Assembly (NCBI GenBank): GCA_050299835.1
Contig: JBNKWP010000008.1
Location: 62,001-126,000 of the forward strand
Length of the DNA: 64,000 bases
Reading direction: 5' to 3'
Source: JAJDOD01 sp050299835
GTDB taxonomy: Bacteria; Pseudomonadota; Alphaproteobacteria; Rhodobacterales; Rhodobacteraceae
Shown here: positions 35,107 to 44,165 of the stretch, one piece after another
Position numbering within the stretch: the stretch's first letter is position 1
Layout: the number at the start of each line of letters is the position of its first letter
Translations under genes and position numbers: made by a program
Notes under the pieces: model-generated
What the model was told of the DNA's origin: nothing
Database searches by the model: none
What the model saw: the letters and a program-made list of their open reading frames with translations, nothing else

Positions 35107-36057
35107 ATGAAAGACACGATTTCCGAACTCGATCCGGGCAAGTTTAAAGATCCAGACGTGACTGCGAAAGGCGATATGCGTGCCGCGGTCGCCCTGACCA
35201 ATCCCGAAACGCTTTGGTTCAACACCGGGACATTGTGCAATATCGAGTGCGTGAATTGCTATATCGAGAGTTCTCCGAAGAATGACCGGCTTGTCTATCT
35301 GACCGTTGCGGAGGTGGAGGAGTACCTCGACCAGCTCGAAGAACGACGCTGGGGCGTCACGGAGATCGGCTTTACCGGCGGCGAGCCGTTCATGAACCCC
35401 GACATGATCGGCATGGCCGAGGCAGCACTTCAACGCGGCTACAAGGTTCTGATCCTGACCAATGCCATGCGCCCGATGATGCGCAAGACCATGCGCGCAG
35501 GTCTCACTCGCCTTGCACAGACCTACCCGAATGAACTGACCTTGCGCATCTCCCTCGATCACTGGTCCGCCGCCTTTCACGACGAGGAACGCGGCGAAGG
35601 TGCCTTTGAGAAATCGCTGATCGGAATGCGTTGGCTGCGTGACGCCGGCATCCGAATGACGGTCGCGGGACGGACGATGTGGCACGAGACGGAGCAGCAG
35701 TCCCGCGCCGGCTATGCAGAGCTATACGCACAGGAAGGCTTCGGGATCGCCGCGGCCAGCCCTGCCGAGACCGTGCTGTTTCCTGAAATGGATGAAACGG
35801 TCGACGTGCCGGAAATCACGACGGAATGCTGGGGCATCCTGAACAAGTCGCCCACCCAGGTCATGTGCTCCTCCTCTCGCATGGTCGCAAAGCGCAAGGG
35901 CGCAACAAAGCCAACCGTTCTGGCCTGCACCTTGCTGCCATACGACCCTCAATTCGAGCTTGGAGAGACGCTGGAAGAGGCCGAAAAACCTGTCCGGCTC
36001 AACCACCCCCATTGCGCGAAATTCTGCGTACTCGGCGGGGCAAGCTGCTCCGCCTGA
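35107..36057 (+). CDS. radical SAM protein with C-terminal cysteines, unknown substrate
   Basis: A 316-residue radical SAM protein. The cluster motif C44-x3-C48-x2-C51 is in LCNIECVNCYIESS, and GFTGGEPFMNPD is the SAM-contacting GGEP motif. The C-terminal part has further cysteines (TECWG, VMCSSS, LACTLLPYD, HCAKFCVLGGASCSA) that could bind one or two more clusters, as in SPASM or Twitch proteins. No peptide precursor or partner gene lies next to it; an HNH nuclease gene converges. Candidate roles include peptide or cofactor modification, but nothing in the sequence decides. Confidence 0.88.
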   Translation: MKDTISELDPGKFKDPDVTAKGDMRAAVALTNPETLWFNTGTLCNIECVNCYIESSPKNDRLVYLTVAEVEEYLDQLEERRWGVTEIGFTGGEPFMNPDMIGMAEAALQRGYKVLILTNAMRPMMRKTMRAGLTRLAQTYPNELTLRISLDHWSAAFHDEERGEGAFEKSLIGMRWLRDAGIRMTVAGRTMWHETEQQSRAGYAELYAQEGFGIAAASPAETVLFPEMDETVDVPEITTECWGILNKSPTQVMCSSSRMVAKRKGATKPTVLACTLLPYDPQFELGETLEEAEKPVRLNHPHCAKFCVLGGASCSA

Positions 36058-36131
36058 CACCGGTTGCCTGCGAACTGCCGGAAGAGCCGACCACCGGGAA
36101 ACGCTGGCAAAAGCCCCGAATTGTCCCGGCC

Positions 36132-36716
36132 TCAGGCCTCCAGTTCGGCATCCCAGTAGAGGAAATCAAGCCAGGTCTCGTGCAGGTGGTTGGGCGGAAA
36201 CTTTCGACCATGATTTCGAAGCTCCTCCGCACCCGGCTGCCGGGGCGGCTTTCTCAGCGTCATGCCAGCCCGGTTCAGCGATTTCGAGCCTTTTCGCAAG
36301 TTGCACTTCGAACAGGCGGCCACGACGTTTTCCCAGCTGGTGATACCGCCCCGCGCCCGCGGCACGACATGATCGAAGGTCAGTTCGCCCTTCGCCCCGC
36401 AATACTGGCAACAGAATTCGTCCCTTAGAAAAAGATTGAAGCGCGTGAAAGCCACGCGCTTCTGAGGTTGAACGAAATCCTTGAGAACGACCACCGAGGG
36501 TATCCGTATCTCAGTCGATGGACTTCGGACCACCTCGTCATATTCCGCGATGATCTGCACCCGGTCCAGCCACGCGGCCTTGATCGCGTCCTGCCAGGGC
36601 CAGAGCGACAAGGGATAATACGACAAGGGCCGGTAATCCGCGTTCAGGACAAGCGCCGGATGATGCTTGAGATTGTTCGGCTCGCGCACGAAGCTTGTTC
36701 TGAATTCGCCGCTCAT
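36132..36716 (-). CDS. HNH endonuclease
   Basis: A 194-residue protein with a C-terminal HNH nuclease domain: FCCQYCGAKGELTFDHVVPRARGG (two zinc Cys and the catalytic D-H pair), then WENVVAACSKCNLRKG with the second zinc pair. The N-terminal part (VLNADYRPLSYYPLSLWPWQDAIKAAW) is the typical lead of the widely conserved alphaproteobacterial form. Probably a housekeeping DNA nuclease rather than a mobile or defence element, since nothing mobile surrounds it. Confidence 0.92.
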   Translation of the reverse strand: MSGEFRTSFVREPNNLKHHPALVLNADYRPLSYYPLSLWPWQDAIKAAWLDRVQIIAEYDEVVRSPSTEIRIPSVVVLKDFVQPQKRVAFTRFNLFLRDEFCCQYCGAKGELTFDHVVPRARGGITSWENVVAACSKCNLRKGSKSLNRAGMTLRKPPRQPGAEELRNHGRKFPPNHLHETWLDFLYWDAELEA

Positions 36717-36870
36717 TCGGGACTCTCTCCTTGCCCTGCTGCCTCGACCGTGGCGTCAGAGCGGAGGGACCCGCCCCGACCGTTCAAGGGCACTATATCT
36801 GGCGTTTCGACCCTGACAAGCCCTTGATTTGAGGAAGATGTAGTCGCCATTTTTGAAATTCCGGTGACGG

Positions 36871-36891
36871 TTGTCCACCGAATTATCCACA
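36871..36891 (+). promoter_or_regulatory. two DnaA-box-like sequences
   Basis: TTATCCACA (36883-36891) is an exact DnaA box and TTGTCCACC (36871-36879) differs from a strong box at one base; they are 12 bases apart in the same direction, in the 200-base gap between HNH and esterase genes. There are no other origin features, so a minor DnaA-binding site or chance is more likely than oriC. Confidence 0.3.
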
Positions 36892-36917
36892 GACGCCCAA
36901 ATGCTGGGCAAGACCAG

Positions 36918-37583
36918 CTACTCGACAGCAAGTTGCTCACGAATGAATGCCAGGGCAACCGACAGGCCGTCCGGCGCGATCCCGTGCCCGGTACCCTCCA
37001 TCACATGGGCAAACACTGTGAACCCAGCCCCTTGAAGCGTCTCGCCCGCCGCCTGAATTTCTTCGAAGGGGACAACGTCGTCGGCGTCGCCGTGGATCAG
37101 CAAAACCGGGGGCGTCGATTGCATCTCTTCCCCCAGTCGCTCCGGCACCATAAGGCGCCCGGAAAACCCGACAACCCCCGCGACAGGCTCGTTGCGCCGC
37201 GGCGCAACATGCAGGCTCATCATCGTTCCCTGGCTGAACCCGAAAAGGATAAGCCGGTCCGCTTCGATCCCCTCCTCCGCCAGAATGCGGTCAATCAGGG
37301 CATCGAGCAGTTTTGCAGAGCGGTGCATCCCCTCGGCAGCGGCAGCGTCGGTTGACCCGTCGATCCAGGGGATCGGAAACCACTGATACCCCATCGGGTT
37401 GGCCATCGACCGTTCCGGAGCATCGGCGGCAATGAAAACCGTGTCCGGCAGATGCGGTGCAAGCGGATCTGCCAGCCCAAGCAGGTCCTTCCCGTCCGCA
37501 CCATAGCCGTGCAGGAACAGTACCACGGAACTGTCAGCGCCCGACTTGCTGGCCCGGCGCGAAAAATTCAATTCCTGTGTCAC
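36918..37583 (-). CDS. phospholipase/carboxylesterase family alpha/beta hydrolase
   Basis: A 221-residue serine hydrolase of the acyl-protein-thioesterase-like group (E. coli YpfH type). It opens with VVLFLHGYGADGKDLLGLAD, has the nucleophile elbow LFGFSQGTMMSL, the Asp in LLIHGDADDVVPF and the His in GTGHGIAPDGL, so the triad is complete. It likely cleaves short acyl esters. The start is a GTG at 37583 overlapping the stop of the glycosylase gene (GTGA), so the pair is coupled. Confidence 0.92.
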   Translation of the reverse strand: MTQELNFSRRASKSGADSSVVLFLHGYGADGKDLLGLADPLAPHLPDTVFIAADAPERSMANPMGYQWFPIPWIDGSTDAAAAEGMHRSAKLLDALIDRILAEEGIEADRLILFGFSQGTMMSLHVAPRRNEPVAGVVGFSGRLMVPERLGEEMQSTPPVLLIHGDADDVVPFEEIQAAGETLQGAGFTVFAHVMEGTGHGIAPDGLSVALAFIREQLAVE

Positions 37584-38215
37584 CGTATCCCCTCCCGCTC
37601 TTTCGCCACATGGTAGTAAGCCCAGAGGAGTCGCGCTGCAACGCCGCGCCAGGGCGACCAGGCCTCCGCCATTTGTCGCAGCAACCGCTCGTTTGGACGT
37701 GCGTCCAGTTCGAACAGAAGTCGTGCGGCCTCCTGCAATGCCAGATCGCCAGGAGCGAAGACATCGGCCCGCCCCAGCGAGAACATCGCGTAAATCTCGG
37801 CGGTCCAGCGACCAATGCCGGGCACTTGCACGAGCTTTTCGATCACGACCTCCGTCGGCGCAGTGCGCAAGTCGGGAAACCTGATGCCCGATGCCGACAA
37901 TTCCCGCGCATACCGAATCTTCTGCCGCGACAGCCCGCAGGCCCGGAGTTCATCGTCGCTGGCCCATCGGATCTTGCGCGGCCCCGTCAAGCCGGCGGCC
38001 TTCAGGCGCCCCCAGATGGCATCGGCCGCCGCAACAGAGACCTGCTGCGAGACAATGGCATCGAGGAGTGCCGCGAACCCGTCCGGACGTCGCCTCAGCG
38101 GGGGCTGTCCGGTCAGTTCGAAAGCGCGCTGAAAACGGGGGTCGAGATCGACGAGGAAGACGACCCCCTCGGCCACGCAGTCCGGTGTCTCGATAATGCG
38201 CCCGACTATAGACAT
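37580..38215 (-). CDS. DNA-3-methyladenine glycosylase II (AlkA-like, HhH-GPD)
   Basis: A 211-residue base-excision repair enzyme that removes alkylated purines. It has IVSQQVSVAAADAIW, the helix-hairpin-helix VPGIGRWTAEIYAMFSLGRADVF followed by the catalytic Asp in APGDLAL, and the end W-S-P-W-R-G-V-A-A typical of AlkA. It lacks the N-terminal domain of E. coli AlkA and a Cys cluster. The ATG at 38215 has AAGGTG ahead; longer readings run into the divergent MFS gene. Confidence 0.93.
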   Translation of the reverse strand: MSIVGRIIETPDCVAEGVVFLVDLDPRFQRAFELTGQPPLRRRPDGFAALLDAIVSQQVSVAAADAIWGRLKAAGLTGPRKIRWASDDELRACGLSRQKIRYARELSASGIRFPDLRTAPTEVVIEKLVQVPGIGRWTAEIYAMFSLGRADVFAPGDLALQEAARLLFELDARPNERLLRQMAEAWSPWRGVAARLLWAYYHVAKEREGIR

Positions 38216-38306
38216 GGGGCACCTTGTTTCAGAATTGCCACGACTTGCCAATCCGGGCAGCGATGCGCCTATTGCAGCCCCTGACTGTCGGGCGTAACCG
38301 GGTCTC

Positions 38307-39518
38307 ATGGAAGCTCCACCCGCCATCCAGAAACGAAACCTTGCCGTCCTGATCGCCGCGCAGGGGTTTCTTGGCGCGCAGTTGCCAATGATCTTCACCA
38401 TCGGCGGCTTGGCGGGTCAGCAGCTTGCCCCGCACCCGTGTTTCGCCACGCTGCCCATCGCACTCATCGTCCTCGGCTCGATGCTGACGGCAACGCCTCT
38501 GTCGGGCTTCATGCAACGCTATGGCCGACAAGCTGGCTTCATGCTCGGCGCGGCAGGCGGAGCAGCGGGCGGCGCGCTGGCGGCCTGGGGCCTTATCGAG
38601 CAGAGTTTCGTAATCTTCCTGATCGGTTCACTTCTGACCGGTATCTACATGTCTTCGCAGGGCTTTTTCCGCTTCGCGGCAACTGATACCGCAAGCGAAA
38701 GCTTCAGGCCGAAAGCCATCAGCTACGTTATGGCGGCAGGCCTGGTCAATGCGCTGATCGGTCCGACTCTGGTAAAGCTGACGGCCAGCGCGATGGTCGT
38801 CCCATTCCTCGGTGCTTATCTCACGGTCATAGCGATCAATCTCATCGGCAGTCTTCTTTTTCTCGGGCTGGACATACCTAAACCCCCCGCCCCGAAAGGG
38901 CTGACCGGTGGTCGGTCTCGCCGCGAACTGCTCGCGGACCCCACGATACTCGTCTCCATCATCTGCGCAATGGTCGCCTATGCCCTGATGAACCTTGTGA
39001 TGACCTCGACACCGCTTGCCGTGGTTGGCTGCGGCTTCACCCAGAACAATGCCGCCGACGTGGTCTCTGCCCATGTGCTGGCCATGTTCATCCCCTCCTT
39101 CTTCACCGGCCATCTGATTGTCCGTTTCGGAGCGGAGCGGATCGTGGCCACGGGCCTTGTCATCCTCGCTTTCGCAGGTGCCGTCGCACTGGCCGGGACG
39201 GAGCTGACGAATTTTTTCGGTGCGCTGGTCCTTCTCGGCCTTGGCTGGAACTTCGGCTTCATCGGCGCGACGTCCATGCTCTCGACCGCGCACACGGTCG
39301 AAGAGCGTGGCCGCGTGCAGGGCATGAATGACATGTTCGTCTTCGGCTGCGTCACCATCGCCTCCCTGTCATCGGGCGGGCTGATGAACTGTTCCGGCGG
39401 CAATCCCGAACAGGGCTGGACAGCGGTAAACATCGCAATGGTGCCGTTTCTGATGCTCGCCGGCTTCGCGCTGCTTTGGTTGATGTTCGGCAGGAAGAAA
39501 ACCGACTCCCCAACCTGA
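38307..39518 (+). CDS. MFS transporter
   Basis: A 403-residue major facilitator protein with 12 likely membrane helices. MQRYGRQAGFMLGA after helix 2 is the loop 2-3 signature in weak form, and VRFGAERIVATG is its repeat in the second half. It is a member of a group widespread in proteobacteria without assigned substrate. Divergent from the glycosylase gene and followed by a strong hairpin. Confidence 0.88.
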   Translation: MEAPPAIQKRNLAVLIAAQGFLGAQLPMIFTIGGLAGQQLAPHPCFATLPIALIVLGSMLTATPLSGFMQRYGRQAGFMLGAAGGAAGGALAAWGLIEQSFVIFLIGSLLTGIYMSSQGFFRFAATDTASESFRPKAISYVMAAGLVNALIGPTLVKLTASAMVVPFLGAYLTVIAINLIGSLLFLGLDIPKPPAPKGLTGGRSRRELLADPTILVSIICAMVAYALMNLVMTSTPLAVVGCGFTQNNAADVVSAHVLAMFIPSFFTGHLIVRFGAERIVATGLVILAFAGAVALAGTELTNFFGALVLLGLGWNFGFIGATSMLSTAHTVEERGRVQGMNDMFVFGCVTIASLSSGGLMNCSGGNPEQGWTAVNIAMVPFLMLAGFALLWLMFGRKKTDSPT

Positions 39519-39526
39519 CCAAAAAA

Positions 39527-39549
39527 AACGCCCGCACGAAGCGGGCGTT
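39527..39549. terminator. hairpin after the MFS gene
   Basis: A perfect 9-bp stem AACGCCCGC/GCGGGCGTT with loop ACGAA lies 8 bases after the MFS stop, preceded by eight A residues. For the plus strand the T-run is weak, so termination may be partial; on the minus strand the A-run would give a good U tract. Confidence 0.65.
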
Positions 39550-39708
39550 AAGTTATTGAGGCAGGTTTCATACAGGCAAGAAACCTATCGAGCAGTAAGT
39601 TGTTTATACGCAAGGATTTGCCGCTGGCCAAGTTAAAAGTTTGAAAAGCCACGAAACGCCTTCTAGGCTTCAAACAAAGACCAAACGAGCAGGGGATTGT
39701 TGACGACT

Positions 39709-41514
39709 ATGCGACCATTAGGGCTTGCCACATTGGTTTTCGCGGGCTTATCCGCCGCCTCATTCTGTTTTGCCGAACCGAAACATGGGATTGCCATGTA
39801 CGGCGAACCCGCCCTGCCGCCCGGCTTCAACGCCCTGACATATGCGAATCCCGACGCGCCAAAGGGGGGCCGAATCGTGCAAGGCGAGGTCGGCAGCTTC
39901 GATTCGCTCAATCCGCACATCCTGAAAGGCCGCGTTCCGTGGCAACTTCGCTTTCTTGCACATGAAAGCCTGATGGGCCGCAACTATGACGAACCCTTCA
40001 CGCTTTACGGGGTGTTGGCCGAATCTATTGAAGTGCCGGAAGACAGGTCCTGGGTCGAATTCACCCTCAGACCGGAGGCCCGCTTCTCCGACGGGTCGCC
40101 TGTCACCGTGGAAGATGTTCTTTGGACATACGCCACCTTGGGCACCGAAGGTCACCCGCGCTATCAGGGCTCATGGTCGAAGGTCGACACAGCCACCAAG
40201 GTCGGTGAGCGTACCGTGCGCTTCACTTTCAACACCCGCGACGATGAACTGCCGCTTATCCTCGGCATGCGGCCGATCCTGAAGAAAGCCCAATGGGACG
40301 GCATCGATTTCGCGGATTCCGGCGTGGACATCATCCCGATCTCGTCCGCCCCCTATGTCATCTCCGATTTCGAGGCGGGCCGCTACGTCACCCTCAAACG
40401 TAACCCCGATTACTGGGGCGACGGCGTTGTGCCCTACATGAATGGACAGGCGAATCTTGATGAAATCCGTATGGAATTCTTCACCGATGGCACCGCGATG
40501 TTCGAAGCGTTCAAGGCCGGCATCCTGAACACCAACCGGGAAACCAACGCGCAGAAATGGGACACGTCCTACGACTTTCCTGCCATGCAATCGGGTGAGA
40601 TGGTCAAATCCACCATCCCGCACAAACGTCCCTCCGGCATGCGCGGTTTCGTGATGAACACGCGGCTTCCCAAATTTCAGGACTGGCGGGTGCGCGAGGC
40701 GTTGATCACCGCCTTCAACTATGAATTCGTCAATGAGACCGTGAACGGCGGCGAAGGCCTGCCCCGCGCCGTTTCCTACTACTCCAACTCTGTCCTGGGA
40801 TATGAACCCGGCCCGGCCTCCGGCAAAGAAGCCGAGTTCCTTGCTCCTTTCGCAGACGACCTGCTCCCCGGCACCATCGAGGGATACGAACTGCCCAAGG
40901 GCGACGGCACCGAACGCAACCGCCGCAACATTCGCGCAGCGCTGGCATTGATGGCCGAGGCGGGCTGGACCTTGCAGGACGGTGCACTGAAGAACGAGGC
41001 GGGCGAGACCTTCGGCTTCGAAATCCTCCTGGCCGCCGGGTCCAGCGAATGGAGCCAGATCGCCGACATCTATGTCGCCGCGCTTCGCCGCATGGGGATC
41101 GACGTCACGGTGCGCAGTGTCGACAGTGCGGAATACAAGGAAATCGTCACCAAGTTCGATTTCGAGATGACCGATTTCGAACGTGGCCTGTCGCTCTCAC
41201 CCGGCAATGAACAGAACCTCTACTGGAGCGCGGAGGCCGCCGACACAGAAGGCAGCCGTAACCTCATGGGCATGAAGAGCCCGGCAGCGGAAGCGATGAT
41301 CGAACGCCTCCTCACCTCCAAATCCCAAGACGACTTCCTCGCCGCCACCCGCGCCCTCGACCGCGTCCTGACGGCCGGACGCTACGTGGTTCCGATCTGG
41401 TTCAACCCGGTCAGCCGGATTGCCCACGCCAAGGAACTGAAATATCCTGACCACCTGCCGATGTACGGCGACTGGATTGGCTTCCAGCCCGACGTCTGGT
41501 GGTATGAGGAGTAA
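39709..41514 (+). CDS. extracellular solute-binding protein, YejA-like (peptide ABC transporter)
   Basis: A 601-residue periplasmic binding protein (SBP family 5). It starts with a signal peptide (MRPLGLATLVFAGLSAASFCFA) and then shows KHGIAMYGEPALPPGF, FTLRPEARFSDGSPVTVEDVLWTY and TLKRNPDYWG, typical of oligopeptide-type binding proteins and closest to YejA. A TTG start nine bases upstream (39700) with AGGGG in front is also possible. The YejB, YejE and YejF membrane and ATPase genes are not here, so this is an orphan binding protein or its transporter lies elsewhere. Confidence 0.92.
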   Translation: MRPLGLATLVFAGLSAASFCFAEPKHGIAMYGEPALPPGFNALTYANPDAPKGGRIVQGEVGSFDSLNPHILKGRVPWQLRFLAHESLMGRNYDEPFTLYGVLAESIEVPEDRSWVEFTLRPEARFSDGSPVTVEDVLWTYATLGTEGHPRYQGSWSKVDTATKVGERTVRFTFNTRDDELPLILGMRPILKKAQWDGIDFADSGVDIIPISSAPYVISDFEAGRYVTLKRNPDYWGDGVVPYMNGQANLDEIRMEFFTDGTAMFEAFKAGILNTNRETNAQKWDTSYDFPAMQSGEMVKSTIPHKRPSGMRGFVMNTRLPKFQDWRVREALITAFNYEFVNETVNGGEGLPRAVSYYSNSVLGYEPGPASGKEAEFLAPFADDLLPGTIEGYELPKGDGTERNRRNIRAALALMAEAGWTLQDGALKNEAGETFGFEILLAAGSSEWSQIADIYVAALRRMGIDVTVRSVDSAEYKEIVTKFDFEMTDFERGLSLSPGNEQNLYWSAEAADTEGSRNLMGMKSPAAEAMIERLLTSKSQDDFLAATRALDRVLTAGRYVVPIWFNPVSRIAHAKELKYPDHLPMYGDWIGFQPDVWWYEE

Positions 41515-41520
41515 GAGCAC

Positions 41521-41637
41521 ATGAAGACACTGGCAATATTCACCGCATTGATGCTGGCACTTGCCGGCTGCAACACGATCGAAGGCTTCGGAGAGGACGT
41601 CTCCGCCGGCGCGCGCGCGGTGGATCGGAATATCTGA
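41521..41637 (+). CDS. entericidin A/B family lipoprotein
   Basis: A 38-residue lipoprotein: a short signal ending in the lipobox L-A-G-C at Cys17, then NTIEGFGEDVSAGARAVD, the entericidin pattern. GAGGAG overlaps the end of the preceding gene, 9 bases before the ATG. E. coli entericidins form a toxin-antidote-like pair at stationary phase, but single copies like this one are common stress-linked outer-membrane lipoproteins of unclear role. Six bases after the binding-protein stop, so cotranscribed. Confidence 0.88.
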   Translation: MKTLAIFTALMLALAGCNTIEGFGEDVSAGARAVDRNI

Positions 41638-41849
41638 TGGCGGCGGGCACTTACACAGTGTCCGCACCCAACTCCAACTGACCGCGACAGCCCTCCGACC
41701 GGTCGATCTTTGCAATCACCGCTTCGGAAACTGCTTGCTCACCTCCCCGCTTCCAAGATCCATCTGCGCGCCTTCAGCGTCATAAAACCTTTACTTGAGG
41801 CAGCGTGCCGTATGCGTAGATACGTTGGGCGGGAATTCGAGGTGAGACA

Positions 41850-42863
41850 ATGGCACGCATCGCTCTGAACGGACTCGGCCGGATCGGGAAACTCCTGCTC
41901 CGCCGCATGGTGGACGAAGGTCTTGCGGACCAGATCGTCCTCATCAACGAACCGGGCGGCGACCTCGACCAGCACGCGCTGCTTCTGGAATTCGACAGCG
42001 TTCACGGAGCCTGGCCCCGCGACATCGAAGCGTCTGGCGACACGCTGCGTATCGGGGACATCCGCATGGCCTTCCGTCAGGAGACCCGCATCGAAGATCT
42101 GCCGCTGAAAGAAATGAACATCGACCTCATTCTCGACTGCACCGGAGTGTTCAAGACCGAAGCCAAGGTGGCCCCCTATTTCGCCGCCGGCGTGAGGAAA
42201 GTCGTCGTCTCCGCTCCGGTCAAGGATACCGACGCGCTCAACCTTGTCTACGGCGTCAATCACGATCTTTACGACCCCGAACGTCACAACCTTATCACCG
42301 CCGCCTCCTGCACGACCAACTGCCTCGCGCCCGTCGTTAAAGTGCTGCACGAGGACATCGGGATAAAACACGGCTCAATAACGACAATTCACGATGTCAC
42401 CAACACTCAGACCATCGTGGACAAGGCGCATAAGGACCCGCGACGTGCCCGCTCGGCGCTGAACTCCCTGATTCCGACTTCTACCGGTTCAGCCACCGCC
42501 ATCACTCTGATCTATCCCGAACTCAAGGGCCGCCTGAACGGCCTTGCCGTCCGTGTGCCACTTTTGAACGCCTCGCTGACCGATTGCGTGTTCGAGATGG
42601 AGCGCGACACGACCGCCGAGGAAGTGAACACCTTATTCGCCAAATGGGCGGACGGCCCGCTCAAAGGCATCCTCGGGTACGAGACCCGCCCGCTGGTCTC
42701 AGCAGACTACCTCAATGATTCCCGCTCGGGCATCGTCGACGGACCATCCACGATGGTCGTCAATGGAACGCAAGTGAAGGTCTATGTCTGGTACGACAAC
42801 GAATGGGGCTACACCTGCCGCATGGCCGATATTGCCCGTATGGTGTCGGAGCGCCTGACGTGA
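41850..42863 (+). CDS. ArsJ-associated glyceraldehyde-3-phosphate dehydrogenase
   Basis: A 337-residue GAPDH. It has ALNGLGRIGKLLLRRM, the catalytic Cys in SCTTNCLAP, HDVTNTQTIVDKAHKD, and WYDNEWGYTCRM. The sequence follows the ArsJ-linked group rather than housekeeping GapA (for example LLEFDSVHGAWP near residue 46 and HEDIGIKHGSITTIHD). In that pathway the enzyme uses arsenate in place of phosphate to make 1-arseno-3-phosphoglycerate, which ArsJ exports, giving arsenate resistance. Its stop overlaps the arsJ start (GTGA). No arsR or arsC is nearby. Confidence 0.93.
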   Translation: MARIALNGLGRIGKLLLRRMVDEGLADQIVLINEPGGDLDQHALLLEFDSVHGAWPRDIEASGDTLRIGDIRMAFRQETRIEDLPLKEMNIDLILDCTGVFKTEAKVAPYFAAGVRKVVVSAPVKDTDALNLVYGVNHDLYDPERHNLITAASCTTNCLAPVVKVLHEDIGIKHGSITTIHDVTNTQTIVDKAHKDPRRARSALNSLIPTSTGSATAITLIYPELKGRLNGLAVRVPLLNASLTDCVFEMERDTTAEEVNTLFAKWADGPLKGILGYETRPLVSADYLNDSRSGIVDGPSTMVVNGTQVKVYVWYDNEWGYTCRMADIARMVSERLT

Positions 42864-44119
42864 GCCAACCGAATGGCTTCAAGGCCTATCTGACCGTCAC
42901 AGCCGGCTACTGGGCCTTCATGCTAACTGACGGTGCGCTTCGAATGCTGGTCCTCCTGCATTTCCACACGCTCGGCTTTTCGCCCGTCCAGCTTGCTTAC
43001 CTGTTCCTGCTCTACGAACTCATGGGCATCGTCACCAACCTCTCCGCCGGCTGGCTGGCCAGTCGTTTCGGTCTTACTTCGACCCTTTACGCGGGCCTCG
43101 CCATTCAGATCGGCGCACTCCTCGCTCTGGCATCCCTGGAACCAAGCTGGAGTGTCGCGACCTCCGTCCTCTACGTCATGTCTGTCCAAGGCGCGTCCGG
43201 TGTCGCCAAGGACCTTGCCAAGATGTCCTCGAAAAGCGCGGTCAAAATCCTCGCGCCCACCGCCGATCGCGGCCTTTTTCGCTGGGTTGCGGCCCTCACC
43301 GGGTCGAAAAATGCGATCAAAGGCCTCGGCTTCTTCATCGGTGCGGCGATGCTTGGCCTCGCAGGCTTCCGACCTGCTCTCCTGTTGATGGCCACTATCC
43401 TCACCGCGATTCTGGTCGCCACGCTGGCTTTCATGCCTGCGGGCCTGCCGCGCGGGAAAAAAGGCACCAAGTTTTCTGCGGTCTGGCCAGAAGATCCCGA
43501 CATTCGCGCCCTGTCGCTCGCCCGCGTCTTCCTCTTCGGGGCCCGCGACACGTGGTTTGTCGTCGGTATACCGGTCTTCTTTTACGCCGTCCTCTCGGAC
43601 GGCACGGAGGCGGGCAATCGCGCCGCCTTCTTCCTCATCGGCAGCTTCATGGCCGCCTGGATCATCTTCTACGGCGCGGTGCAGGGCTTTGCGCCGAAGC
43701 TTCTCAAACGCCAGACCGGGAGCCTGTCCGCCACCGTCGCCGCCACCCGCCTCTGGGTCTGCGTCCTCACAATCATCCCCGCGTCCCTCGCCCTGGTCGC
43801 TGCCCTCGATATCCCCGGTCTGGTGCCTCTCATCGTCGCAGGTCTCCTCGCTTTCGCGGTCGTCTTTGCGCTGAATTCCGCACTGCACTCCTACCTCATT
43901 CTCGAATTCTCCAAATCCGAACGCGTCACGCTCGATGTCGGCTTTTACTACATGGCCAACGCCGCAGGGCGTTTGCTCGGCACGCTCCTCTCCGGCCTCT
44001 CATTCCAGCTTTCCGGGGTTGCCGGCTGCCTGACCGCCGCCGCCGCCCTTTCTGCCTTCAGTTGGTTCTCTGCGAAACGCCTGGCAAAGCGCCACCCTCC
44101 GCACTTAACCAAAGCTTAG
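42860..44119 (+). CDS. arsJ: ArsJ, organoarsenical efflux MFS transporter
   Basis: ArsJ exports 1-arseno-3-phosphoglycerate made by the upstream GAPDH; outside the cell the compound breaks down to arsenate. The 419-residue protein has 11-12 membrane helices. The diagnostic segments are GYWAFMLTDGALRMLVLLHF, the loop VAKDLAKMSSKSAVKILAP, LTGSKNAIKGLGFFIGAAML and FLFGARDTWFVVGIPVF. It starts at a GTG at 42860 overlapping the GAPDH stop. The gene pair is the minimal arsenate-export pathway. Confidence 0.95.
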   Translation: MSQPNGFKAYLTVTAGYWAFMLTDGALRMLVLLHFHTLGFSPVQLAYLFLLYELMGIVTNLSAGWLASRFGLTSTLYAGLAIQIGALLALASLEPSWSVATSVLYVMSVQGASGVAKDLAKMSSKSAVKILAPTADRGLFRWVAALTGSKNAIKGLGFFIGAAMLGLAGFRPALLLMATILTAILVATLAFMPAGLPRGKKGTKFSAVWPEDPDIRALSLARVFLFGARDTWFVVGIPVFFYAVLSDGTEAGNRAAFFLIGSFMAAWIIFYGAVQGFAPKLLKRQTGSLSATVAATRLWVCVLTIIPASLALVAALDIPGLVPLIVAGLLAFAVVFALNSALHSYLILEFSKSERVTLDVGFYYMANAAGRLLGTLLSGLSFQLSGVAGCLTAAAALSAFSWFSAKRLAKRHPPHLTKA

Positions 44120-44165
44120 GAAAGCTCGGCCTAGGCTGTCCTGTCCCCAGTGGAGGAAGCGCAAT

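Noticed and set aside
36132..36716. Mobile intron or restriction element
   Set aside because: The HNH nuclease is the common housekeeping form; there is no intron, methyltransferase or integrase nearby.
36871..36891. Chromosome replication origin
   Set aside because: Only two DnaA-like boxes, no AT-rich unwinding element and none of the usual origin neighbours.
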